From Synergistaceae bacterium (GTDB lineage Bacteria > Synergistota > Synergistia > Synergistales > Aminobacteriaceae): DNA of 5,606 bases. Below the pieces are notes generated by a model. The model ran no database searches. It was not told the origin of the DNA and saw nothing but the letters and a program-made list of their open reading frames with translations. A program made the position numbers and the translations under genes. How positions within the stretch are numbered: the stretch's first letter is position 1; each line of letters begins with the position of its first letter. The DNA is taken from assembly GCA_017458545.1 (NCBI GenBank), contig JAFTBA010000136.1, positions 1 through 5,606 on the forward strand. The letters are read 5' to 3'. This document shows positions 1 to 4,969 of the stretch, one piece after another.

Positions 1-299
1 CCCTCGAAAGGTTCATCGCATGATGAGAGTATGATTTTTGCACCCTGAACGAGATTGATTTCGCCGTTCTGCATATGGCCTGTACGTATTTCAGGGCCTT
101 TAGTGTCGAGCAGGGCAGCTATTGGTTTTTTGACTGCGCGCTCAACACGGCGTATGAGTTTGAGTTTTTTCTCATGGCCTTCGTAATCGCCGTGAGAAAA
201 GTTAAGACGGGCAACATTCATTCCGGCTTCAGCCATTGATTTTAAGGTTTCGTAGTTGTCGCTGGCCGGGCCTATTGTGCAAACAATTTTGACGAACAT
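1..299 (-). CDS. pyk: Pyruvate kinase, N-terminal part (gene runs off the left edge)
   Basis: Pyruvate kinase transfers phosphate from phosphoenolpyruvate to ADP in the last step of glycolysis, in the cytoplasm. Only the first 99 codons are in the window. The start of the (beta/alpha)8 barrel is clear: KIVCTIGPAS (residues 4-13), GMNVARLNFSHG (26-37) and LDTKGPEIRTG (64-74). These contain the family's active-site Arg31, Asn33, Ser35, Asp65 and Thr66. The ATG at 299-297 is chosen because it begins directly at the conserved first strand and is preceded by a GAGGGG-type ribosome binding site about 10 bases upstream (310-316 on the minus strand). The gene is divergent from the ABC transporter operon. 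The B domain, the rest of the barrel and the C domain lie outside, so isoform and allosteric type cannot be judged. Identification is secure. Confidence 0.96.
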   Translation of the reverse strand, partial: MFVKIVCTIGPASDNYETLKSMAEAGMNVARLNFSHGDYEGHEKKLKLIRRVERAVKKPIAALLDTKGPEIRTGHMQNGEINLVQGAKIILSSCDEPFE

Positions 300-328
300 A
301 TTAATTTTTCCCCCTCAATAAAAATTCA

Positions 329-350
329 GTATAATTGTCAAGAATTATAC
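329..350. promoter_or_regulatory. Perfect inverted repeat, candidate operator between pyk and the ABC operon
   Basis: GTATAATT (329-336) and AATTATAC (343-350) form a perfect 8-bp inverted repeat around the 6-bp spacer GTCAAG. Each arm contains a TATAAT in its own direction (330-335 plus, 349-344 minus). The size and symmetry match a dimeric-repressor operator, and the position next to the pyk start would suit control of pyk. It is not a terminator: there is no GC-rich stem and no T-tract. Which protein would bind is unknown; AT-rich chance symmetry is the main alternative. Confidence 0.4.
344..349 (-). promoter_or_regulatory. Candidate -10 element for pyk
   Basis: A perfect TATAAT on the minus strand, directly preceded by TG, would start transcription near 337 and leave a leader of roughly 40 bases before the pyk ATG. 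No good -35 hexamer is seen 16-18 bases upstream. The element lies inside the right arm of the inverted repeat at 329-350, so a protein bound there would block it. Promoter function is inferred from sequence alone. Confidence 0.4.
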
Positions 351-379
351 AGGGAGTTAGGATTTCGCGCTTGCAGTTC

Positions 380-388
380 TGTTATAAT
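380..388 (+). promoter_or_regulatory. Candidate extended -10 promoter for the ABC transporter operon
   Basis: TGTTATAAT is a consensus extended -10 (TG, one base, TATAAT at 383-388). No recognisable -35 lies 17 bases upstream, which extended -10 promoters can tolerate. Transcription would start near 395 and give a leader of about 95 bases before the permease ATG. A second TATAAT at 441-446 is nearer the gene but has neither a -35 nor an extended -10. Confidence 0.45.
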
Positions 389-489
389 GACTGAAATTAA
401 TGATTGAAACTGACATCATATCTTCGTTAGAAACATAATCTATAATTATTTTGTAATAATAATTTCATGGAAGGAGTCAATCGTTTTCA

Positions 490-1167
490 ATGCCTTTAAG
501 CGAAATACTGTACAGGATTCTCATACAGGGCGGTTCATACATGACCATCCTGAAGGGTCTTAACGCAACCGTTTACATTTCATTGTTCTCATTACTTTTC
601 GGAACATTACTCGGAGCACTCGTCTGTCTTCTCAGAATGTCAAGCCTCAAAATTTTCAGCATTCCTGCAAAAATTTACATCATTCTCCTCAGAGGTTCAC
701 CCGTTTTAATGCTCCTCATGTTAATGTATTACGGCGTATTTGCGCGCAGTCCTCTCGATGCAAATACCATAGCCGTAATAACTTTCTCGCTCAACGTTGC
801 AGCTCATGTCGCAGAACTCCTCAGAGCTTCAGTCAGTGCTACAGACAAAGGACAGGTCGAAGCAGCAAGGACATTAGGATTCTCAGCATGGCAGGCGTTC
901 AGGCTCATAACATTGCCGCAGGTTATACGCATAGCTAAGCCGGTTTACCAGTCAACAGTAATAAACCTCATTCAATGGACAAGCGTTGTGGGTTACGTCT
1001 CAATCACTGACTTAACGCGCGTAATCAACAACATAGCTTCACGAACAATGCAGCCTATGATAACGATAATAATCGGAATGCTGATATACCTCGCACTGGC
1101 ATACATAGTTCACGGGTTATTCGCGTTCTCCGATTACTTACAGCACAGAAAGGAAGCATTATCATGA
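490..1167 (+). CDS. Amino acid-type ABC transporter permease (HisM/GlnP family)
   Basis: Inner-membrane subunit of a polar amino acid importer of the His/Glu/Gln/Arg/opine family (BPD_transp_1 fold, cytoplasmic-membrane located). The 225 residues are the usual length. Hydrophobic segments lie at roughly 26-48, 60-83, 92-111, 156-170 and 190-213. RGSP (68-71) is the family's usual RGTP-like motif after the second segment. The EAA loop that contacts the ATPase is clear: E124-A125-A126, G130 and L142-P143. The ATG at 490 follows GGAAGGAG (469-476) with a rather long gap of 13 bases; Met18 (541) is a weaker alternative that would shorten the N-terminus just before the first membrane span. The gene overlaps the ATPase by ATGA, so the two are translationally coupled. 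The substrate cannot be read from the sequence: no binding protein is present in the window, and a single permease implies either a homodimer or a partner elsewhere. Confidence 0.92.
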   Translation: MPLSEILYRILIQGGSYMTILKGLNATVYISLFSLLFGTLLGALVCLLRMSSLKIFSIPAKIYIILLRGSPVLMLLMLMYYGVFARSPLDANTIAVITFSLNVAAHVAELLRASVSATDKGQVEAARTLGFSAWQAFRLITLPQVIRIAKPVYQSTVINLIQWTSVVGYVSITDLTRVINNIASRTMQPMITIIIGMLIYLALAYIVHGLFAFSDYLQHRKEALS

Positions 1168-2270
1168 GCCTTATCGAAGTCAAAAATTTGTGCAAATCGT
1201 TCGGCAGATTGAATGTCCTTCACGATGTTAATCTCAATGTTGAAGAGGGTGAACGTATCGCTATAATCGGCGGTTCAGGGTGCGGCAAAAGTGTTTTCCT
1301 GCGTTCTCTCGAACTGCTTGAGAAGCCCGAAAAAGGTCAGGTGTTTATTGACGGCGATGAAATTACTGCCAGAGGTGCTGACGTAAACAGGATACGCCGT
1401 AAAATGGGAATGGTCTACCAGAAATTTTATCTGTTCTCGCATATGAACGTCATGGATAATTTGTGTTTAGCCCCCGTTAAACTCTCAGGAGTTCCGCGCG
1501 AAAAGGCTGAAGCTCACGCAATGGAATGGCTCTCTAAAGTCGGTCTCACCTCTAAGGCTCACTCAATGCCCGATAAACTTTCAGGCGGTCAGCAGCAGAG
1601 AATAGCAATATGCAGATCACTCATGATGAATCCGAAGGTGTTACTGTTCGATGAACCTACGAGCGCGTTAGACCCTACTATGGTAGGCGAAGTGTTAGCG
1701 ATGATTCGTATGTTAGCGAAACATGATATGACTATGCTGATTGTTACGCATGAGATGAATTTTGCGCGTGAAGTTGCTGACAGGATATTATTTTTTGCTG
1801 ACGGGGGTATTTACGAGGAAGGTACTCCGTCTGAAATATTCGATGCTCCTAAACGCGAGAAGACTATAGCATTTATACGCAAGTTAAAATACTTCAGCTA
1901 CGAGGTTAAACAGAAGAATTTTGACCTTCTCGAAATGCAGGGAAGGATTCACGATTTCGCCGAGAAGTACGGGTTAAGTTCAGGGCTTGCGTACAGGCTT
2001 GAATTATGCTGCGAGGAATTAATTTACGAGATGATTTCAGGGTGTTACCCTGACGGAAGGAATATTGATATTGACCTGAGTATCTCATACTCAGAGGCAG
2101 ACGGTTCAACAGTCATAAACATTAAAGGCGGAAATAAGGAGTTCAATCCGTTCACGCTTCCTGAAGACGATGAGGTTCATTTGGGCATAACGATGCTGAA
2201 GAGGATTGCCGAAGGAAGAATAACGCATGAATTTACGGACGGTACTAACAGGATTGAGATAATTCTGTAG
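1164..2270 (+). CDS. Amino acid-type ABC transporter ATPase fused to a C-terminal RsbW-like GHKL (HATPase_c) domain
   Basis: Cytoplasmic ATPase that powers the preceding permease. Residues 1-240 are a complete GlnQ/HisP-type nucleotide-binding domain: Walker A GGSGCGKS (36-43), Q-loop Gln86, signature LSGGQQQ (139-145), Walker B VLLFDE (159-164), D-loop SALD (167-170) and switch His196. All catalytic residues are present, so it should hydrolyse ATP. Such proteins normally end near residue 240-250; this one runs to 368. The extra part (about 243-368, bases 1890-2267) resembles anti-sigma-factor kinases of the RsbW/SpoIIAB kind. It has an N-box-like helix with Glu280 and Glu285, two strands IDIDLSISY and STVINI, a K-E-FNPF stretch (325-330), HLGITMLKRI (339-348) and a closing strand TNRIEIIL. 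At the N-box the Mg-binding Asn is apparently Glu289, and the G1 Asp-x-Gly is not evident (KGGNKE), so nucleotide binding there may be lost. The start overlaps the permease stop (ATGA) after AGGAAG at 1151-1156. Transport role is secure; the regulatory role of the tail is inference. Confidence 0.9.
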   Translation: MSLIEVKNLCKSFGRLNVLHDVNLNVEEGERIAIIGGSGCGKSVFLRSLELLEKPEKGQVFIDGDEITARGADVNRIRRKMGMVYQKFYLFSHMNVMDNLCLAPVKLSGVPREKAEAHAMEWLSKVGLTSKAHSMPDKLSGGQQQRIAICRSLMMNPKVLLFDEPTSALDPTMVGEVLAMIRMLAKHDMTMLIVTHEMNFAREVADRILFFADGGIYEEGTPSEIFDAPKREKTIAFIRKLKYFSYEVKQKNFDLLEMQGRIHDFAEKYGLSSGLAYRLELCCEELIYEMISGCYPDGRNIDIDLSISYSEADGSTVINIKGGNKEFNPFTLPEDDEVHLGITMLKRIAEGRITHEFTDGTNRIEIIL

Positions 2271-2310
2271 GGACGACACCGGGACTGTTTGCAGTGTGAA
2301 TTGCCTCACG

Positions 2311-2344
2311 CCCTCCTGCACAAAACAGGAGGGTAATTTTTTTT
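2311..2344 (+). terminator. Intrinsic terminator of the ABC transporter operon
   Basis: CCCTCCTG (2311-2318) pairs perfectly with CAGGAGGG (2326-2333) around the 7-base loop CACAAAA. Eight consecutive T residues follow at 2337-2344. It lies about 40 bases after the ATPase stop. This is a textbook Rho-independent terminator for plus-strand transcription; the left flank has no A-tract, so it should not work well in reverse. Confidence 0.93.
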
Positions 2345-2407
2345 GAGTTACAGGTGTAATTATGCAGCAATTATAGTGCCGCACATAAAATTTTGCCGTA
2401 ACATAAT

Positions 2408-2444
2408 AAAAAAACGGACACCCTTTAAGTTTCAGGGCATCCGT
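2408..2444 (-). terminator. Intrinsic terminator of the merR-hydrolase-CMD operon
   Basis: Read on the minus strand, ACGGATGCCCT (2444-2434) pairs with AGGGTGTCCGT (2424-2414) around a 9-base loop. The stem is 11 pairs, two of them G-U wobbles, and is followed by a run of T (2414-2408). It sits about 25 bases after the CMD-family stop codon. It faces the plus-strand terminator at 2311-2344, so the converging operons are each closed separately. Confidence 0.9.
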
Positions 2445-2468
2445 ATTTTCATGGTACAGGTTTAATGG

Positions 2469-3302
2469 TTATTTTCTGCTGTCAAAAACTTCGTTGGCTA
2501 TTCTCAGCGCGTTAAGCGTTCTCGGAAATCCTATGTACGGATTCATTGTCGTTATAACTCCTATGACTTCCTCGTTCGTTGCTCCTGCCTCAAGCGTTCC
2601 CAAAACATGACTCTTGTACTGTGCCTCAGCAGTCCCTAACGTCCCGATAACAGCCATCGTTACCATCTCACGGGTCTTCATGTCGAGAGTTCCGCGCGTG
2701 TAGGTATCACCGAAACAGAACGCCGACAAATCATCCTGCAAATGCTTCTGGTAATCGGGTGTTGCGTCCCTCATCTTGTTGATACGATCTCCGTATGCGT
2801 TGACCTGAAACGCTAATCCCTTCTCGAACCTGTCAGCGTCATTCGTAGTACCCTGATTCTCAAGCGGCAGCTTTATCCCTTTGGCCGTAAATACTTCGTT
2901 GACCACATCAAGAGCCTCAAAGACCTTCGGGAATCCTATATACGGCGCAACATGGTAGAGTGCTTCTCGAATCTCAAGCGGCTTTACTCCAAGTGCAAGT
3001 GCCTCACCCGTAACACGTGAAAGAAATTTGTGATTCTGATTCGTTGTGAGTACGACTATCTCAACAAGTTTGCGTTCGGTCGTTGAAATTTTAGCCTGCC
3101 TCGTTATGTCGGCGTAAATATACTTCTTCATTACCGCTGCGAGTTCGGGGTCATTAACGGCTTCTTTAAGGGGAGAGTCTCCGTTCGCAAGCCTGTAATT
3201 TTCATCGGCAAGTTTCGCCCTGTCATAGCCGTCAAGAGTCGAACCGATTGCAGGTACACTCAGTGCCAAAATGCAGAGTGCCAAAAATATTTTCATGCCC
3301 AT
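2469..3302 (-). CDS. Exported tandem carboxymuconolactone decarboxylase (CMD) family protein
   Basis: 277 residues with a signal peptide (basic start, hydrophobic core about 5-18, likely cleavage after Gly20), then two CMD/AhpD-like helical repeats at about 57-138 and 190-274. The duplication shows in PYIGFPKVFEALDVVNEVF (120-138) and PYIGFPRTLNALRIANEVF (255-273). The second repeat keeps the family's helix with a conserved His (His232 in SHVLGTLEAG). The first has no His at the matching place. Neither has the redox CxxC of AhpD: the only cysteines are Cys10 (in the signal peptide) and Cys196, so peroxidase activity of the AhpD kind is unlikely. The ATG at 3302 is preferred over Met3 because GGGAGGA (3314-3320) is about 11 bases upstream. 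Three bases separate it from the hydrolase gene, so they are co-transcribed. Most CMD proteins are cytoplasmic; export is notable. The substrate is unknown, and the name should not be read as proof of decarboxylase activity. Confidence 0.88.
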   Translation of the reverse strand: MGMKIFLALCILALSVPAIGSTLDGYDRAKLADENYRLANGDSPLKEAVNDPELAAVMKKYIYADITRQAKISTTERKLVEIVVLTTNQNHKFLSRVTGEALALGVKPLEIREALYHVAPYIGFPKVFEALDVVNEVFTAKGIKLPLENQGTTNDADRFEKGLAFQVNAYGDRINKMRDATPDYQKHLQDDLSAFCFGDTYTRGTLDMKTREMVTMAVIGTLGTAEAQYKSHVLGTLEAGATNEEVIGVITTMNPYIGFPRTLNALRIANEVFDSRK

Positions 3303-3305
3303 CAG

Positions 3306-4406
3306 TTAAAGAGTCCTCCCGAAAAATTCCTTGAGTTTTTCGATTTCCTTCCCGACATACTCAGGGACATAGTAAGTCTGAATGTGGAACGCTCCCGGTA
3401 TAAGGAACAATTCTTTGTCGTTAGTCCCCGTAGCTTTCTCGATTGCGTCCTCCGAAAGGTACAGCGAGTCCGCAGCGCTTCCTGCCATCATGAGAAGAGG
3501 TATGTTGATGAGCTTAATGTTGTCTGTTGCGTCCCATGCCATCAACTCAGTGAGGCTCACGCGAGTGTACTCGAATGTTGAATTAGGGTGCCTGTGAGTC
3601 TTGCCGTAATACTTCATGCCCTCTCGGTAAAGGTCGTTGGCAATAGCGTTGATTGACTCGTCAGTGAGAGCGTCAAAATCTACAGTACCTGAGGCGAGAA
3701 CTTTATCGTTTGCTACTATCTCGGCTCTTGCATCGGAAGCCTGTTTAAGTCTCTCCTGAATGTCCTTAACCTGCGAACTCATATAGCCTTCGCGCCTTAC
3801 TCTTCCGCTGTTGAACATGCTCAGAGTTGCAACGGCTTTGACTCTTTTCTCTGACTTGGCAGCATTGAGGGTATAACCGCCTCCACCGCAAATACCGAGC
3901 ATACCTATTCTGTTCACGTCAACACCGGGATAAATCGTGAGCAAGTCGACCATTCCGTGAATGTCCTCAGTCCTGAAGAACGGTATATCCGTATGTCTTG
4001 GAGTGCCTCCGCTTTCGCCCTGATAAGCAGCGTCAGCAGCCACAGTGATGTACCCTGCTTCAGCGAGTCTCTGTGCGAATAACCCGGCTACCTGCTCTTT
4101 GACTCCTCCGTTAGGGTGTGCGACGGTAACGGCAGGATATTTTTTTCCGTTTGACGGGTCATAATCTGCAGGGGTATAGACGTTAGCGGCGATAGTTATT
4201 CCGTTGAGCTGATAGCTTATAGGGTGAATGTTGACTTTGCCGTTGGCGTTCTCAGTGACTGCTCCGGCGTAAACGAGTCCAAACGGGTTATCATTGTGTG
4301 TGTTGGGCTGGCGTTCGGTGAAACTTCTTACGGGCATCATGTCAGCGAAAGCAGTTCCGCACATGAGCATAAAGCATAACGCTGTGAATAATATTGTGTA
4401 CCTCAT
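3306..4406 (-). CDS. Exported alpha/beta hydrolase (YcjY/dienelactone hydrolase-like, Cys nucleophile)
   Basis: 366 residues with a signal peptide (MRYTILF..., probable cleavage AFA|D after residue 21), then one alpha/beta-hydrolase domain. The oxyanion region is HPNGG (97-101). The stretch YQGESGG (128-134), RTEDI (145-149) and DVNRIGMLGICGGGGY is typical of the YcjY-like group of COG1073 hydrolases. The nucleophile elbow is G-I-C-G-G, with Cys173 instead of Ser, as in dienelactone hydrolases. Asp313 (AGSAADS) and His341 (PGAFHIQ) complete a likely triad. The ATG at 4406 is chosen over an in-frame start at 4481 because AGGAGG (4417-4422) lies 10 bases upstream and the signal peptide begins at this Met; the longer form would overlap merR and bury the signal peptide. 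It is the middle gene of merR-hydrolase-CMD. An esterase, lactonase or thioesterase-like activity is plausible; the natural substrate is not evident. Confidence 0.9.
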   Translation of the reverse strand: MRYTILFTALCFMLMCGTAFADMMPVRSFTERQPNTHNDNPFGLVYAGAVTENANGKVNIHPISYQLNGITIAANVYTPADYDPSNGKKYPAVTVAHPNGGVKEQVAGLFAQRLAEAGYITVAADAAYQGESGGTPRHTDIPFFRTEDIHGMVDLLTIYPGVDVNRIGMLGICGGGGYTLNAAKSEKRVKAVATLSMFNSGRVRREGYMSSQVKDIQERLKQASDARAEIVANDKVLASGTVDFDALTDESINAIANDLYREGMKYYGKTHRHPNSTFEYTRVSLTELMAWDATDNIKLINIPLLMMAGSAADSLYLSEDAIEKATGTNDKELFLIPGAFHIQTYYVPEYVGKEIEKLKEFFGRTL

Positions 4407-4416
4407 GATAAAAATT

Positions 4417-4422
4417 CCTCCT
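4417..4422 (-). promoter_or_regulatory. Ribosome binding site that fixes the hydrolase start
   Basis: A perfect AGGAGG on the minus strand lies 10 bases before the ATG at 4406. It decides against the in-frame upstream ATG at 4481, which sits inside merR. Confidence 0.85.
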
Positions 4423-4444
4423 GTGAAATTTTTTGTTCGGGAAG

Positions 4445-4475
4445 AATTTATTTTGCGGTTGTTACTGTCTGTCAA
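4445..4475 (-). promoter_or_regulatory. Weak candidate promoter upstream of the hydrolase gene
   Basis: On the minus strand a perfect TTGACA (4475-4470), inside the end of merR, is followed after 19 bases by TAAATT (4450-4445), a 4-of-6 match to TATAAT. A 19-bp spacer is unusual for sigma-70 but normal for MerR-activated promoters. It would let the hydrolase-CMD pair be transcribed separately from merR. The poor -10 makes this tentative. Confidence 0.25.
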
Positions 4476-4878
4476 GTTCACACGAACACGGAAGCAAATT
4501 GCTGAAATATTCTCTTTTACCTGCTAGAACATCGTCATAAAATTCCTGTTTGCCGTCAATATAACGTATTGATTCCCTGAGTGTCTCTATCTGATTTTGA
4601 AGCCTGGTTTTTGTACGCGAGAGCATTATTTTCCGCCGGGGTATGCTCGCTTCACCCTTGAGGCATAAGAGCATGTACTCTTTTATTTCTGAGATACTCA
4701 TTCCGCATTGACGCAAACGCAGAAGGCTCTTAATCCACGCAATATCATTATCGTCAAAAATACGCCTGTTAATCCTGTCGCGCTTAACGTTCGGAACTAA
4801 CCCGGCATTACAGTAGAATTTGAGTCCCTGATAGGTCATTCCCGTCTCACGGCAGGCCTCCATCATCGTGTAAATCAA
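4462..4878 (-). CDS. MerR-family transcriptional regulator
   Basis: 138-residue cytoplasmic DNA-binding protein. Residues 1-70 are the MerR winged helix-turn-helix: YTMMEACRETGMTYQGLKFY (3-22), then NAGLVP and RRIFDDNDIAWIKSLLRLRQ with GMSISEIKEYM. The family's usual R-Y-Y-E is replaced by K-F-Y-C. A long helix (about 80-118), expected to form the dimer coiled coil, follows, then a short tail ending CSCELDRQ. There is no large effector-binding domain. The start is TTG at 4878: GGAGGG at 4891-4896 is 12 bases upstream and the HTH begins right there, whereas the next ATGs (4866, 4863) would cut into the first helix. Six cysteines (9, 23, 58, 72, 131, 133), including the terminal CxC, could mean metal or redox sensing, but this is speculative. 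It leads the hydrolase-CMD operon (55-base gap) and is divergent from an esterase gene, so these are the probable targets. Confidence 0.9.
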   Translation of the reverse strand: MIYTMMEACRETGMTYQGLKFYCNAGLVPNVKRDRINRRIFDDNDIAWIKSLLRLRQCGMSISEIKEYMLLCLKGEASIPRRKIMLSRTKTRLQNQIETLRESIRYIDGKQEFYDDVLAGKREYFSNLLPCSCELDRQ

Positions 4879-4890
4879 AATCTCACTGCT

Positions 4891-4896
4891 CCCTCC
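4891..4896 (-). promoter_or_regulatory. Ribosome binding site supporting a TTG start for merR
   Basis: GGAGGG on the minus strand lies 12 bases before the TTG at 4878 and 24 bases before the nearest ATG. The spacing supports initiation at TTG, a weak start codon that would keep regulator levels low. Confidence 0.6.
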
Positions 4897-4904
4897 AAAA
4901 AAAT

Positions 4905-4943
4905 TTGAGCGTTACTCACTATCGGTTATTATAATCTGCTCAA
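4905..4943 (+). promoter_or_regulatory. Candidate MerR-type promoter of the divergent esterase gene
   Basis: TTGAGC (4905-4910) and a perfect TATAAT (4930-4935) are separated by 19 bases, the stretched spacing that MerR-family activators correct by twisting the DNA. The -35 hexamer recurs in inverted form as GCTCAA (4938-4943), giving a perfect 6-bp inverted repeat with 27 bases between the arms. A shorter TGAG-N5-CTCA dyad (4906-4918) lies at the left end of the spacer. No clear palindrome is centred in the spacer, as a classic MerR operator would have. The minus strand also has TATAAT (4933-4928), a possible merR -10 without a good -35. Confidence 0.45.
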
Positions 4944-4969
4944 CAATTTCTGTATAAGGAGCTGTAAAC

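Noticed and set aside
313..341. Minus-strand TTGACA (341-336) as a -35 for pyk
   Set aside because: No acceptable -10 follows at 15-19 bases, and the region downstream is the ribosome binding site. The TTGACA arises partly from the inverted-repeat spacer.
445..460. ATTATT-TTGT-AATAAT hairpin in the ABC operon leader
   Set aside because: It has only six A-T pairs in AT-rich DNA, is too weak to be an attenuator, and matches no known riboswitch.
1906..2384. Minus-strand open frames opposite the ATPase C-terminal half and terminator
   Set aside because: They lie opposite a well-supported coding region, have no recognisable domain, and one runs through the intrinsic terminator. They are shadows.
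3382..3597. Two overlapping plus-strand open frames opposite the hydrolase gene
   Set aside because: They lie antisense to a conserved alpha/beta hydrolase and resemble no known protein.
4407..4481. 25-codon N-terminal extension of the hydrolase gene
   Set aside because: It overlaps merR, has no ribosome binding site of its own, and would place the signal peptide internally.
4294..4527. Plus-strand open frame across the hydrolase start and merR end
   Set aside because: It lies opposite two real genes and shows no domain.
4461..4916. Hexamer GTTACT shared by both 19-bp-spaced candidate promoters (4461-4466, 4911-4916)
   Set aside because: The copies are in opposite orientation relative to their promoters and one overlaps the merR stop codon. 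A six-base match is within chance.
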